Shown in pieces: positions 1 through 6,431 of a stretch of 16,356 bases of DNA. Position 1 is the stretch's first letter, and every line of letters starts with the position of its first letter. The DNA is taken from NCBI GenBank assembly GCA_041918255.1, contig JAYRWD010000008.1:1-16356 (forward strand). Reading direction: 5' to 3'. Made by a program: the position numbers and the translations under genes. A model generated the notes under the pieces. The model made no database searches, was not told where the DNA came from, and was given only the letters and a program-made list of their open reading frames with translations. The DNA comes from JAYRWD01 sp041918255 (GTDB taxonomy: Bacteria > Patescibacteriota > Dojkabacteria > B142 > WJKM01).

Positions 1-96
1 AAGCAGGTTGTTAAAAAACTTATGAGAGAAATTAATGTGAGATTTAAGTTTAAAGACTCGGATAGAATCTACTCTCTAAATCTTACTCCGCACTAA
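1..96 (+). CDS. 3' end of an unidentified CDS (partial)
   Basis: Frame 1 is open from the window edge to a TAA at 94-96 and encodes 31 residues ending in IYSLNLTPH. The stop is directly followed by the ATG of the next gene (TAAATG), which suggests an operon with translational coupling. The visible part is too short to identify. It is basic at first and then strand-like, and shows no motif. Confidence 0.5.
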   Translation, partial: KQVVKKLMREINVRFKFKDSDRIYSLNLTPH

Positions 97-705
97 ATGG
101 ATAACTCAGGAAATAATTCTCTCACAAAAAACAATCCTGAATTTCCAGAAGGTTATAATGAAATTAAGAAAGAAGAAGTCCAACAAAGAATTAGTGTTGC
201 CCTGCCCTACAATTCATCGCAACCAACTAGCTCTATTGTGTCTATGGGGCAAACAATGTTTCATCCCAAGCCGCAAAATCCGGAAGGTCATCCGGGTATT
301 GATTTTCAGTGGGGATTAAGCAAAGCGATTGACATTATTACTAGCAATGACGGAGAGATTATATTTGCGGAAAAAACCCCAAGTCATGATAAATTTGATG
401 TTCATATTAAATCGGGAAATTACACTATTGTCTATGCAGAACTGGAAAATATTGATAGTAGTATCATCCAAGGATCAACGGTGGTTTTGGGACAAAGAAT
501 CGGCGAGCCGGGAAAATTTGATAACAATCATTACAATATGCACTGGGAATTAAGATTGGGTACTGAACGAATCTGTCCACTGAATTACTTTGATCCTGCA
601 TCTAGAGCTAGAATTGAAACAGATTGGGCTAATACCAATTGGCCGGAATTAAAAAGAAATGCCCCTGATATTTGCAGTGGAGATTATAAAGAAAGCGACG
701 AATAA
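97..705 (+). CDS. Divergent M23 (LytM-like) peptidase-fold protein
   Basis: A 202-residue protein with an M23/LytM-type domain at about residues 45-165. The HxxxD zinc motif is visible as GHPGIDF (H65, D69). The usual tail of the fold follows: YAELENIDSSIIQGSTVVLGQ at about 113-133, then NMHWELR at 147-153. In active family members the last motif is HxH. Here the first, catalytic His is Asn147, while the zinc-binding His149 is kept. From LytM knowledge this points to reduced or lost endopeptidase activity, so the protein may be a binding domain or regulator. No signal peptide or membrane segment is seen, which is unusual for a cell-wall enzyme. The ATG follows the preceding stop directly, with no Shine-Dalgarno sequence. 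The fold assignment is fairly sure; enzymatic activity is doubtful. Confidence 0.7.
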   Translation: MDNSGNNSLTKNNPEFPEGYNEIKKEEVQQRISVALPYNSSQPTSSIVSMGQTMFHPKPQNPEGHPGIDFQWGLSKAIDIITSNDGEIIFAEKTPSHDKFDVHIKSGNYTIVYAELENIDSSIIQGSTVVLGQRIGEPGKFDNNHYNMHWELRLGTERICPLNYFDPASRARIETDWANTNWPELKRNAPDICSGDYKESDE

Positions 706-720
706 AATATAATTTTGTTT

Positions 721-807
721 ATGAAAATTATCGAGATACCAGGGTATTGGCCAGAGCATGATAAACCTAACCCCCTCCCCCAATCAAATTCATACAACGT
801 AAAGTAA
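721..807 (+). CDS. Small ORF, possibly a truncated gene start
   Basis: ATG at 721 opens a 28-codon frame beginning MKIIEIPGYWPEHDK and ending in TAA at 805-807. It lies 15 bp after the M23-like gene in the same direction and stops 8 bp before the left inverted end at 816. The composition looks like coding sequence, with a start resembling a soluble enzyme, but no family is recognised. It may be the 5' remnant of a gene interrupted by the neighbouring element, or a chance frame. Confidence 0.3.
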   Translation: MKIIEIPGYWPEHDKPNPLPQSNSYNVK

Positions 808-815
808 ACCCTACA

Positions 816-834
816 TTCTAGAACGAATCGCTAC
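816..834 (+). repeat. Left inverted repeat (IS30-like end)
   Basis: TTCTAGAACGAATCGCTAC at this position matches 17 of 19 bases of the reverse complement of 6925-6943, TTCTAAAACGAATCGCGAC. The right copy lies immediately upstream of the degenerate IS30-family transposase, where that family's left end is expected. The two copies face inwards around about 6.1 kb. No convincing short target duplication is visible outside them. Confidence 0.5.
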
Positions 835-936
835 ACTTAAGTAAATTATTTTACAGCCTCGCACTTTATGAAAACTCTCTAGATGCATGAGAAATTCTTA
901 AGTATCGCTTTTTGTATTAAACAACCCTGAGTGCGT

Positions 937-966
937 TTGACAGCAAGAAACGGCTTGTAGTATAAT
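937..966 (+). promoter_or_regulatory. Sigma-70 type promoter of the T-box/tRNA/TyrRS operon
   Basis: The -35 box TTGACA (937-942) and the -10 box TATAAT (961-966) are both perfect consensus, separated by 18 bp. Transcription should start near 973, just before stem I of the T-box leader. It is the best promoter match noticed in the window. Confidence 0.85.
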
Positions 967-972
967 ATTCTT

Positions 973-1288
973 GTTCTTTAGAAAATTATCAAAAGCATTG
1001 ATAGAGAAATAGTAGGAAATGTCTTGTGACATCTGAGATAAGCTGGTTGGAGCAAAGCTTACGTAAAGTGTTTCTGAATTACCCTCTTGAGCTGTAGGTC
1101 AAACTAAAAATAGACTGTGCCGGGTTCGCTCCGTAATAGCGAGAGAATATTTCCAACTGTATGGAGTATTCATAACAAGTTTTTATCGCATCAGCATTTT
1201 AAAGCGATAAAATAAAACAAGGTGGTACCGCGTATAATAACGCCCTTGTAAGTATCTGATTATTCAGGTATTTGCAAGGGCGTTTTTT
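973..1288 (+). promoter_or_regulatory. Tyrosine T-box riboswitch leader
   Basis: This is a classical T-box leader that senses the ratio of charged to uncharged tRNA. Stem I (about 1000-1095) carries AGTA (E-loop type), an AGCTGGTTGG distal element and the 3' strand CTGAATTACCCTCTTGAGC; the specifier codon read from it is TAC (1080-1082), for Tyr. Stem III is a 9-bp hairpin, 1181-1189 with 1204-1212. The antiterminator is exact: ACAAGG (1217-1222) pairs CCTTGT (1244-1249) and GCG (1230-1232) pairs CGC (1241-1243), leaving the bulge TGGTACC (1223-1229). The bulge bases TGGT pair with the 3' ACCA of the tRNA encoded downstream. The competing terminator follows. An uncharged tRNA-Tyr would bind and allow read-through. 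The family call is firm; the exact 5' limit and the stem II structures are approximate. Confidence 0.95.
1241..1288 (+). terminator. T-box regulated intrinsic terminator
   Basis: CGCCCTTG (1241-1248) pairs CAAGGGCG (1275-1282). An upper stem pairs 1253-1258 with 1265-1270, and six T residues follow (1283-1288). The 5' strand is shared with the antiterminator, so the two structures exclude each other. Confidence 0.92.
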
Positions 1289-1336
1289 GTTATCTATACC
1301 TTTGCATTACTCCTGAGAATCAGAATTTAATTATGC

Positions 1337-1423
1337 CCAGGGGTGGCAGAGCGGTCAAATGCACTAGACTGTAAATCTAGCGTCCTAGTGACTACAGAGG
1401 TTCAAATCCTCTCCCCTGGACCA
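1337..1423 (+). tRNA. tRNA-Tyr (GTA), class II, with C1-G72
   Basis: A full cloverleaf is visible: acceptor stem CCAGGGG (1337-1343) with CCCCTGG (1413-1419), discriminator A1420 and an encoded CCA (1421-1423). The anticodon stem is CTAGA/TCTAG around a CTGTAAA loop with anticodon GTA at 1371-1373. The T arm is 1396-1412 with TTCAAAT in the loop. The variable region (1381-1395, 15 nt, GTC/GAC stem) is long, as in bacterial tRNA-Tyr. The first pair is C1-G72, the archaeal/eukaryotic TyrRS identity element, whereas bacterial tRNA-Tyr normally has G1-C72. It lies 48 bp after the T-box terminator and 23 bp before the TyrRS start, so it is probably transcribed in the same T-box-controlled unit and cut out of the mRNA. 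A weak internal promoter cannot be excluded. Confidence 0.95.
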
Positions 1424-1446
1424 AGTATTTATATAGGAAAGACAAA

Positions 1447-3057
1447 ATGAAAGACTTTATAACAATAACAACTGAATTAAGAGAACGAGGAATCGACTTT
1501 GAGGAAGTTCATTTTTCTGACGTTGTTATTTCTGCAAGAATTAGTGACACATCGAAAGACCACAATTTCAATCCCCAAAATGCAATCAAAACATTGCTTA
1601 TTAAAACTTCAAAGGGAATTAACGGAGTTGTACTCAAAGGCGATGACAAAATTGATCAAGTTAAACTAAAAGCAATCGTAGGGAAATGGAGTGTTGTTGA
1701 TAAACTCACTGTTGAAAATGAATTAAAAATGGTAGTTGGAGGAATATGCCCATTAGTACTAGATTTTCACATTTTGATCGACAAAAATGTGCTTAAACTT
1801 GATATTTTAAGTATGGGAGCTGGTGACGTTTCTAAGGGTCTAAATGTTAAAGCTGACGTATTCAAGAATAGTTTAGCCGACTTTGAGATTGTTGATATTA
1901 AGAACCCCAATACAATTTTACAGAAAGAAGATAATGAAAAACTTAATTTAATAAAACAAAACCTTAACGAAATTATCGGAGAAGAAGATTTAATAAAGTT
2001 AATCGAAAATGGTACACCTCTAAATCACTACATCGGTTTCGAAATCTCAGGACTTGTTCATCTTGGAACTGGGCTTTCTTCAATGTTGAAAATAAGAGAT
2101 TTACAAAAAGCAGGCGTACATTGTCGTGTGTTTCTTGCAGATTGGCATACTTGGATTAATGATAAACTTGGTGGTGACCATGTACTGATTAAGAGAGTTG
2201 CAAAGGAATACTTCCAACCAGCTCTAGAAATTTGTGCAGAAATTGTTGGTGCAGACCCAACGAAAATCGAATTTATTCAAGGCTCAGATTTGTACCACAA
2301 TAACGACAAATTTTGGCAATCTGTTGTCGAAATAAGTAAGAATCTAACTCTATCAAGAGTATTAAAATCAACTTCAATAATGGGAAGAGATGAAAGAGAC
2401 TCGCAACCTTTTGCGTGGCTTGTATACCCTCCAATGCAATGTGCAGATATATTTACAATGGGTGTTAATATTGCACATGCAGGTACAGATCAAAGGAAAA
2501 TACATGTTATTACACGAGAAGTAGCTTTGAAACTTAAAGTTCAAAATCTTATAGATATTAATAATAATGTTATCAAACCCGTTGCGATTCATCACGACCT
2601 GTTGCTTGGATTACAATCACCTAAAGTATGGCCTTTACCAATTGGAGAAGAAAAAGACTCTGTCCGCACGCAAATGAAAATGAGTAAATCTGTGCCAGGC
2701 TCGGCAATATTCATTCATGATAGTGAAGACGAAATTCGAGACAAAATAAAGAAGGCATTTTGTCCCGAAAAGGAGATAGAGTTTAATCCTGTAATAAATT
2801 GGGTTAAACATTTAATTATGCCACTAAAAGAACATATTAAAATATCAAAAGAAGCAAGATTTGGTGGCGACATTGAAATAAACGACTTCGTAGAGCTCGA
2901 GCAAGTATTTCAATCAGGTGGTTTACATCCAATGGATTTAAAGAATGCTGTTGCAGATATCTTAGTTGATATTCTCAAACCTGCAAGAGAAAGGTTTAAT
3001 AATTCAGATAGTCAACAGTTAATAGATTTAATCAGAAGCATTGATAAAAAGAGATGA
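1447..3057 (+). CDS. tyrS: YbaK-domain/archaeal-type tyrosyl-tRNA synthetase fusion
   Basis: A 536-residue cytoplasmic class I synthetase that charges tRNA-Tyr. Residues 1-155 form a YbaK/ProX-type aminoacyl-tRNA deacylase domain (NAIKTLLIK at 45-53, VVGGICPL at 96-103, MGAGDVSKGL at 123-132). From about residue 180 it is an archaeal/eukaryotic-type TyrRS: YIGFEISGLVHLGTG (195-209, HIGH-like signature HLGT), YPPMQCAD (327-334), GTDQRKIH (346-353) and KMSKS (411-415). Compared with the Methanocaldococcus jannaschii enzyme, the tyrosine-binding Tyr195, Tyr327, Gln331, Asp334 and Gln349 are retained, as is Asp475, the residue that reads anticodon base G34. The ATG at 1447 has AGGAAAG at a good distance. 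The gene follows the T-box and tRNA-Tyr and overlaps the next small ORF by ATGA. An editing domain fused to TyrRS is not an architecture I know as common. The editing substrate is unknown; mischarged or D-amino acids are possibilities. Confidence 0.93.
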   Translation: MKDFITITTELRERGIDFEEVHFSDVVISARISDTSKDHNFNPQNAIKTLLIKTSKGINGVVLKGDDKIDQVKLKAIVGKWSVVDKLTVENELKMVVGGICPLVLDFHILIDKNVLKLDILSMGAGDVSKGLNVKADVFKNSLADFEIVDIKNPNTILQKEDNEKLNLIKQNLNEIIGEEDLIKLIENGTPLNHYIGFEISGLVHLGTGLSSMLKIRDLQKAGVHCRVFLADWHTWINDKLGGDHVLIKRVAKEYFQPALEICAEIVGADPTKIEFIQGSDLYHNNDKFWQSVVEISKNLTLSRVLKSTSIMGRDERDSQPFAWLVYPPMQCADIFTMGVNIAHAGTDQRKIHVITREVALKLKVQNLIDINNNVIKPVAIHHDLLLGLQSPKVWPLPIGEEKDSVRTQMKMSKSVPGSAIFIHDSEDEIRDKIKKAFCPEKEIEFNPVINWVKHLIMPLKEHIKISKEARFGGDIEINDFVELEQVFQSGGLHPMDLKNAVADILVDILKPARERFNNSDSQQLIDLIRSIDKKR

Positions 3058-3128
3058 AACAAACAACTTTAAAAACACAACCTTTGAATAATTCCTATCA
3101 ATATTATCTTTTCTATTGCGGAGGCTAA
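3054..3128 (+). CDS. Tyr-rich small peptide: attenuation leader or precursor peptide
   Basis: The ATG at 3054 overlaps the TGA of TyrRS (ATGA), giving a translationally coupled 24-residue ORF. It begins MKQTTLKTQPLNN and ends SYQYYLFYCGG, with four tyrosines in the last eleven residues, one Phe, one Cys and a terminal Gly-Gly. A strong intrinsic terminator begins 25 bp after the stop. Two readings fit. (1) A leader peptide whose Tyr codons (TAT at 3096, 3102, 3105 and 3114) stall ribosomes when Tyr-tRNA is scarce: the GGAGG at 3120-3124, encoded by Gly-Gly, could then pair with CCTCC at 3156-3160 and block the terminator. (2) A ribosomal precursor peptide acted on by the downstream ATP-grasp-like and M20 proteins. 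The ORF is plain to see; its role is inference. Confidence 0.6.
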   Translation: MKQTTLKTQPLNNSYQYYLFYCGG

Positions 3129-3152
3129 ACTTCAATACTTTTTGGTATTTTG

Positions 3153-3178
3153 AACCCTCCAACGATGGAGGGTTTTTT
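3153..3178 (+). terminator. Intrinsic terminator between the Tyr-rich peptide and the ATP-grasp gene
   Basis: AACCCTCCA (3153-3161) and TGGAGGGTT (3166-3174) form a 9-bp perfect stem with a 4-nt ACGA loop, followed by more T residues to 3178. It sits 24 bp before the next start codon, so it must be read through or bypassed for the downstream genes to be expressed from the T-box promoter. GGAGG at 3120-3124 can pair with its 5' arm as a possible antiterminator. Confidence 0.88.
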
Positions 3179-3201
3179 ATTTTATTTGATTATTAATCAT
3201 T

Positions 3202-5202
3202 ATGGAAACTATTACAGATACAGAATCGTTAGTCTCGGGTAATTCACAATTAGGACTCAAAGGAAGAAGCCATGATATATTTCAGGTAGAGTTCCACTTT
3301 AACGGTGAACCAAACGAAGTAAGAAAAAGGCTAGAGCGTGCTATTAGAGAAGTATTGACTCCATTTGCCTTACTTGGTAAAGGTTGTATGCCTGTTATCG
3401 AGGATATGGGGGGATTGCCAGTTTTATCAATCAATCAGTTGAAGGGTTCCGTGGGTGACCCAAGGGCAATAAGTAGTGTTATTGGAGGAATTGTAAATAT
3501 CGGACCGAATACCTTTTTAATGCGTTCTAGAAAAGGTTATGTCTGGGACCCTGAAAAAATAAATGTTAGAGATGTAAATGGGAGGAAATCCGTAATTCCC
3601 TTAAACGAAAGAACTCAGAAGCACCTAAAACGAGGAAACGGGATGATTGGTGCAGGGACTACCTCTCCCAAAAGATTGATTAGAGAGTCAGTCCAAGGTG
3701 ATCGACACAAGAAAAGATTACAGGAACCCTTGTTGGATACATTAACTACACAGGATATTGCTAATGCAGGGGAAATCTACTTTACCCATTTGGATGGACA
3801 GAGTGATTCAGCTAAGAATTTACATAGAGAGGCTCGTAGAGAGGCTATTCGCAGAAGGTTAGGACAAAGATGGTTGTCAAAAGCTGCGCGTGCCGTAGAA
3901 GCAACTGATTTACCAGTAGCGAATCCTATTGAACAGTTCATACTTGGGAAGACAGTATTACGAAGAGATATTCATTCAACATTGGGCCCATTCGAGGTTG
4001 CTCCTGATTGTGAAATTAGACTTGATGACCGGGTTGTACAATCAATTGGAGCATTAGTATCAGAAAATGTAGCAAGGTTTTCTAGACTTGTGCTACCTAA
4101 TACCGAAGGCGATCCAGAAGCTTACGGAAATTGCGTAAGAGATGAAAACGGAGATATTTCTGAACCTTTTTTTCAATTAGACCTTGCAGGACTATCAGAT
4201 GAAATCGTTAAAGGATTTAGAGGCGAGTCAGAAGAAAGCTTGTTAGAGGTACTTAGATCTAGGATCTTTGAATTTGAACCTTCAATTGCTATGTATGAAC
4301 TTATTCAAAAGGTAGGTGGAAATGGACGAGTATCTGATATGTTTCGGGAACACTTAGAATTGTTGAGGCAAAAATCGGGTAGACCAATTGCTTTACTTGC
4401 CCCTACTGAACAAAAATTACAGGGAATGCGTGAGTCCGAGTTTGGGAAAATTGGGACAACAGAACTATCAGATGAAGAGATATTCAAAATTTCAGGCTTT
4501 GATACGCTTATGGGGCCCGGGGATTTTAAGCGACACTTAGAACAAAACAATGGAGAGTGTAGATTCCTGTTATATATCCGACCTTCTGATCCAGTGGTAA
4601 AATTAGTTGATCCTACTCAGAAAGTAGCGGATCCCTTATTTAATTCCTTACGATTTAGGAAATTGGCTAGACAAAATGCAATTACTATCAATGTTGATAA
4701 TCCTCAATGGCAAGTTGGTGACCCAAGAAGACTAAAAGATACCAAAGCTGTTCTACCTGAATTAGGTTTAGCACATGGTGTTCGTACAATCTCGGATATA
4801 GTTGATGATTCAGGAAGTATTAGTCAGGATCTTCAAAAATTTCTTACAGCACATAACCTATCAGAAAACTCGCTTCTTAGAGTTAAGCCAATGCAAGGTG
4901 TTTACGGTGGATATGGCCAAAGAATAATTCGTCTAAATAATGCTCCTGATATAAGATGGTTGAATGAGATGTTGCAATTAAGAGGACCATATATTTTACA
5001 ACCTGAAATTGAGCCCTTAATTGTACACGACTCTGAATCAGGAAAAAAATTTGCTGCTATGGATCGTTTATTCTTTTCTATGGTTACTGGAAAACCTATT
5101 TTTATGGGCGGAATAAGGATATTGATACCGACCGATACAACAGAAGCACAAAAAGGGCGACTACATGGTACTGATAGAATGATATCTGTACCAATTGTTT
5201 AA
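3202..5202 (+). CDS. Large protein with ATP-grasp-like C-terminal domain
   Basis: A 666-residue protein that I cannot place in a named family. The C-terminal part reads like an ATP-grasp ligase. A pre-ATP-grasp-like segment lies near 450-550 (RKLARQNAITINVD and DPRRLKDTKAVLPELGL). Then come LLRVKPMQGVYGGYGQ with Lys562 and a glycine-rich loop at 569-572, YILQPEIEP (597-605) in the place of the adenine-binding hinge, AAMDR (Asp621/Arg622) and GGIRI (636-640). Such enzymes form amide bonds by way of an acyl phosphate. The N-terminal 440 residues show no recognised domain, apart from a basic stretch near 205-225. There are no membrane segments, so it should be cytoplasmic. It follows a terminator and the Tyr-rich peptide and runs directly into the M20 gene. 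Substrate is unknown; a peptide or amino acid is likely from the family and context. Confidence 0.75.
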   Translation: METITDTESLVSGNSQLGLKGRSHDIFQVEFHFNGEPNEVRKRLERAIREVLTPFALLGKGCMPVIEDMGGLPVLSINQLKGSVGDPRAISSVIGGIVNIGPNTFLMRSRKGYVWDPEKINVRDVNGRKSVIPLNERTQKHLKRGNGMIGAGTTSPKRLIRESVQGDRHKKRLQEPLLDTLTTQDIANAGEIYFTHLDGQSDSAKNLHREARREAIRRRLGQRWLSKAARAVEATDLPVANPIEQFILGKTVLRRDIHSTLGPFEVAPDCEIRLDDRVVQSIGALVSENVARFSRLVLPNTEGDPEAYGNCVRDENGDISEPFFQLDLAGLSDEIVKGFRGESEESLLEVLRSRIFEFEPSIAMYELIQKVGGNGRVSDMFREHLELLRQKSGRPIALLAPTEQKLQGMRESEFGKIGTTELSDEEIFKISGFDTLMGPGDFKRHLEQNNGECRFLLYIRPSDPVVKLVDPTQKVADPLFNSLRFRKLARQNAITINVDNPQWQVGDPRRLKDTKAVLPELGLAHGVRTISDIVDDSGSISQDLQKFLTAHNLSENSLLRVKPMQGVYGGYGQRIIRLNNAPDIRWLNEMLQLRGPYILQPEIEPLIVHDSESGKKFAAMDRLFFSMVTGKPIFMGGIRILIPTDTTEAQKGRLHGTDRMISVPIV

Positions 5203-5221
5203 ATTTATTATATTGCTAGAT

Positions 5222-6304
5222 ATGAATGAGAAAATAATAAAAACAGCAAAAGATTTAATAAAGATACGGTCAATATCAAAAAATCCTGAAGGGTTGAACG
5301 ATGCAGTTGATTTGTCACTATCTCTTTTAAAGGGTTTTAGGATAGAGGTTTTTGAATTTAACCATGTAAAAAGTATTCTTGTGTTTAATAGGGATAAAAG
5401 ACCAGAAAAATTTAGACTAATTCTAAATGGACATTTGGATGTAGTTCCAGGTAAAGACTCAAATTATAAACCGACTATCCAAGGAAACAAATTGTATGGT
5501 GTAGGAGCTTTAGATATGAAAGCAAGTACTTCTTGCTTAATTCACGTATTTAAAGATTTAGCCCATAAAGTTAAGATTCCGATTGCTTTACAACTAACTA
5601 CAGATGAAGAAATTGGGGGATTTTGCGGTACAAAGCATCAAATAGAAAATGGAATTAAAGGAGATTTTATCATAACAGGCGAACCTACAAACTTAGGTAT
5701 TGTAAATCAAGCCAAGGGGGTTCTTAATATTGAACTATCTGCAAAGGGTAAAACCGCCCATGGCGCTTACCCATGGAGAGGTGAAAATGCTATCTGGAAA
5801 ATGAATGATTTATTAAATTCAATAAATAAAATGTTCCCTACATTAGAAAAAGAAAAATGGGTAACAACTGTAAATCTAAGTAGGATTCGAACAACTAATG
5901 AATCTTTCAATAAGATTCCCGATGATTGCACAATATCTTTAGATGTTAGATTTATACAAGGCGAACGTGATAAAACTATTGAAATAATAAGTAGTTTACT
6001 AGATCCTGATATTCAGATGAAGATCATTGTGGACGAGCCTGCCATGTTTGTTGACGGGAAAGATAGAAATATCAGTGCTTTACAACAGGTTGCAAAAGAT
6101 GTAACAGGGAAAATTCATCGTTGTTACGGTGCAAATGGCACTTCAGATGTTAGACATTACTCGAGAATTAATACTCCGGGGATTGAATTTGGTCCAATTG
6201 GGGAAAATATTGGAGCAGATAGTGAGTGGGTTGATATTCGTAGCCTCGAGCAGTATTATCAAATATTAAAGCGGTTTATTTTGAAACTAGACTCTGAAAA
6301 ATAG
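5222..6304 (+). CDS. M20-family metallopeptidase/deacylase (ArgE/DapE-like), variant metal site
   Basis: A 360-residue cytoplasmic hydrolase of the M20 family (DapE, ArgE, CPG2 type), which cleaves amide bonds of acyl-amino acids or small peptides with two zinc ions. Numbered from this ATG: HLDVVP (His71, Asp73), GALDMK (bridging Asp98), TTDEEIGG (catalytic Glu129 and Glu130), TGEPT (Glu154) and His180 of the lid domain (KTAHGAYPWRG). The last conserved metal ligand is usually His, as in IHKVNE of DapE. Here the segment is ENIGADSEWV, with Gly331 in its place. A TTG at 5195 would add nine residues and overlap the upstream gene by 8 bp; I chose the ATG because the family homology begins there. 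It is coupled to the ATP-grasp-like gene, so the two may make and trim the same amide product. Confidence 0.88.
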   Translation: MNEKIIKTAKDLIKIRSISKNPEGLNDAVDLSLSLLKGFRIEVFEFNHVKSILVFNRDKRPEKFRLILNGHLDVVPGKDSNYKPTIQGNKLYGVGALDMKASTSCLIHVFKDLAHKVKIPIALQLTTDEEIGGFCGTKHQIENGIKGDFIITGEPTNLGIVNQAKGVLNIELSAKGKTAHGAYPWRGENAIWKMNDLLNSINKMFPTLEKEKWVTTVNLSRIRTTNESFNKIPDDCTISLDVRFIQGERDKTIEIISSLLDPDIQMKIIVDEPAMFVDGKDRNISALQQVAKDVTGKIHRCYGANGTSDVRHYSRINTPGIEFGPIGENIGADSEWVDIRSLEQYYQILKRFILKLDSEK

Positions 6305-6307
6305 ATC

Positions 6308-6431
6308 TTAGTCAGTAGAGTTAAAGCGGATGAAGTTTTTTATATCAATTAATTGATCTAGCAAGGTTTGAATAAGTGACCTCGCTTCCCGCCAGTTAGC
6401 AATATCTAGTAACAAATTGAGGTCTTTGGGA
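6308..6431 (-). pseudogene. C-terminal fragment of an unidentified gene
   Basis: On the minus strand a frame reads ...LLLDIANWREARSLIQTLL...KNFIRFNSTD and stops with TAA at 6308-6310, 3 bp beyond the convergent M20 stop. It is open for about 40 codons, has an in-frame stop just upstream and no start. The helical, coding-like composition suggests the tail of a gene whose front was removed when the IS30 fragment joined it. No family is recognised. Confidence 0.35.

Noticed and set aside
1302..1331. Possible internal promoter TTGCAT-18-TTTAAT just before the tRNA.
   Set aside because: Both boxes are poor compared with the upstream consensus promoter, and the T-box/terminator arrangement explains expression. 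It cannot be fully excluded without transcript data.
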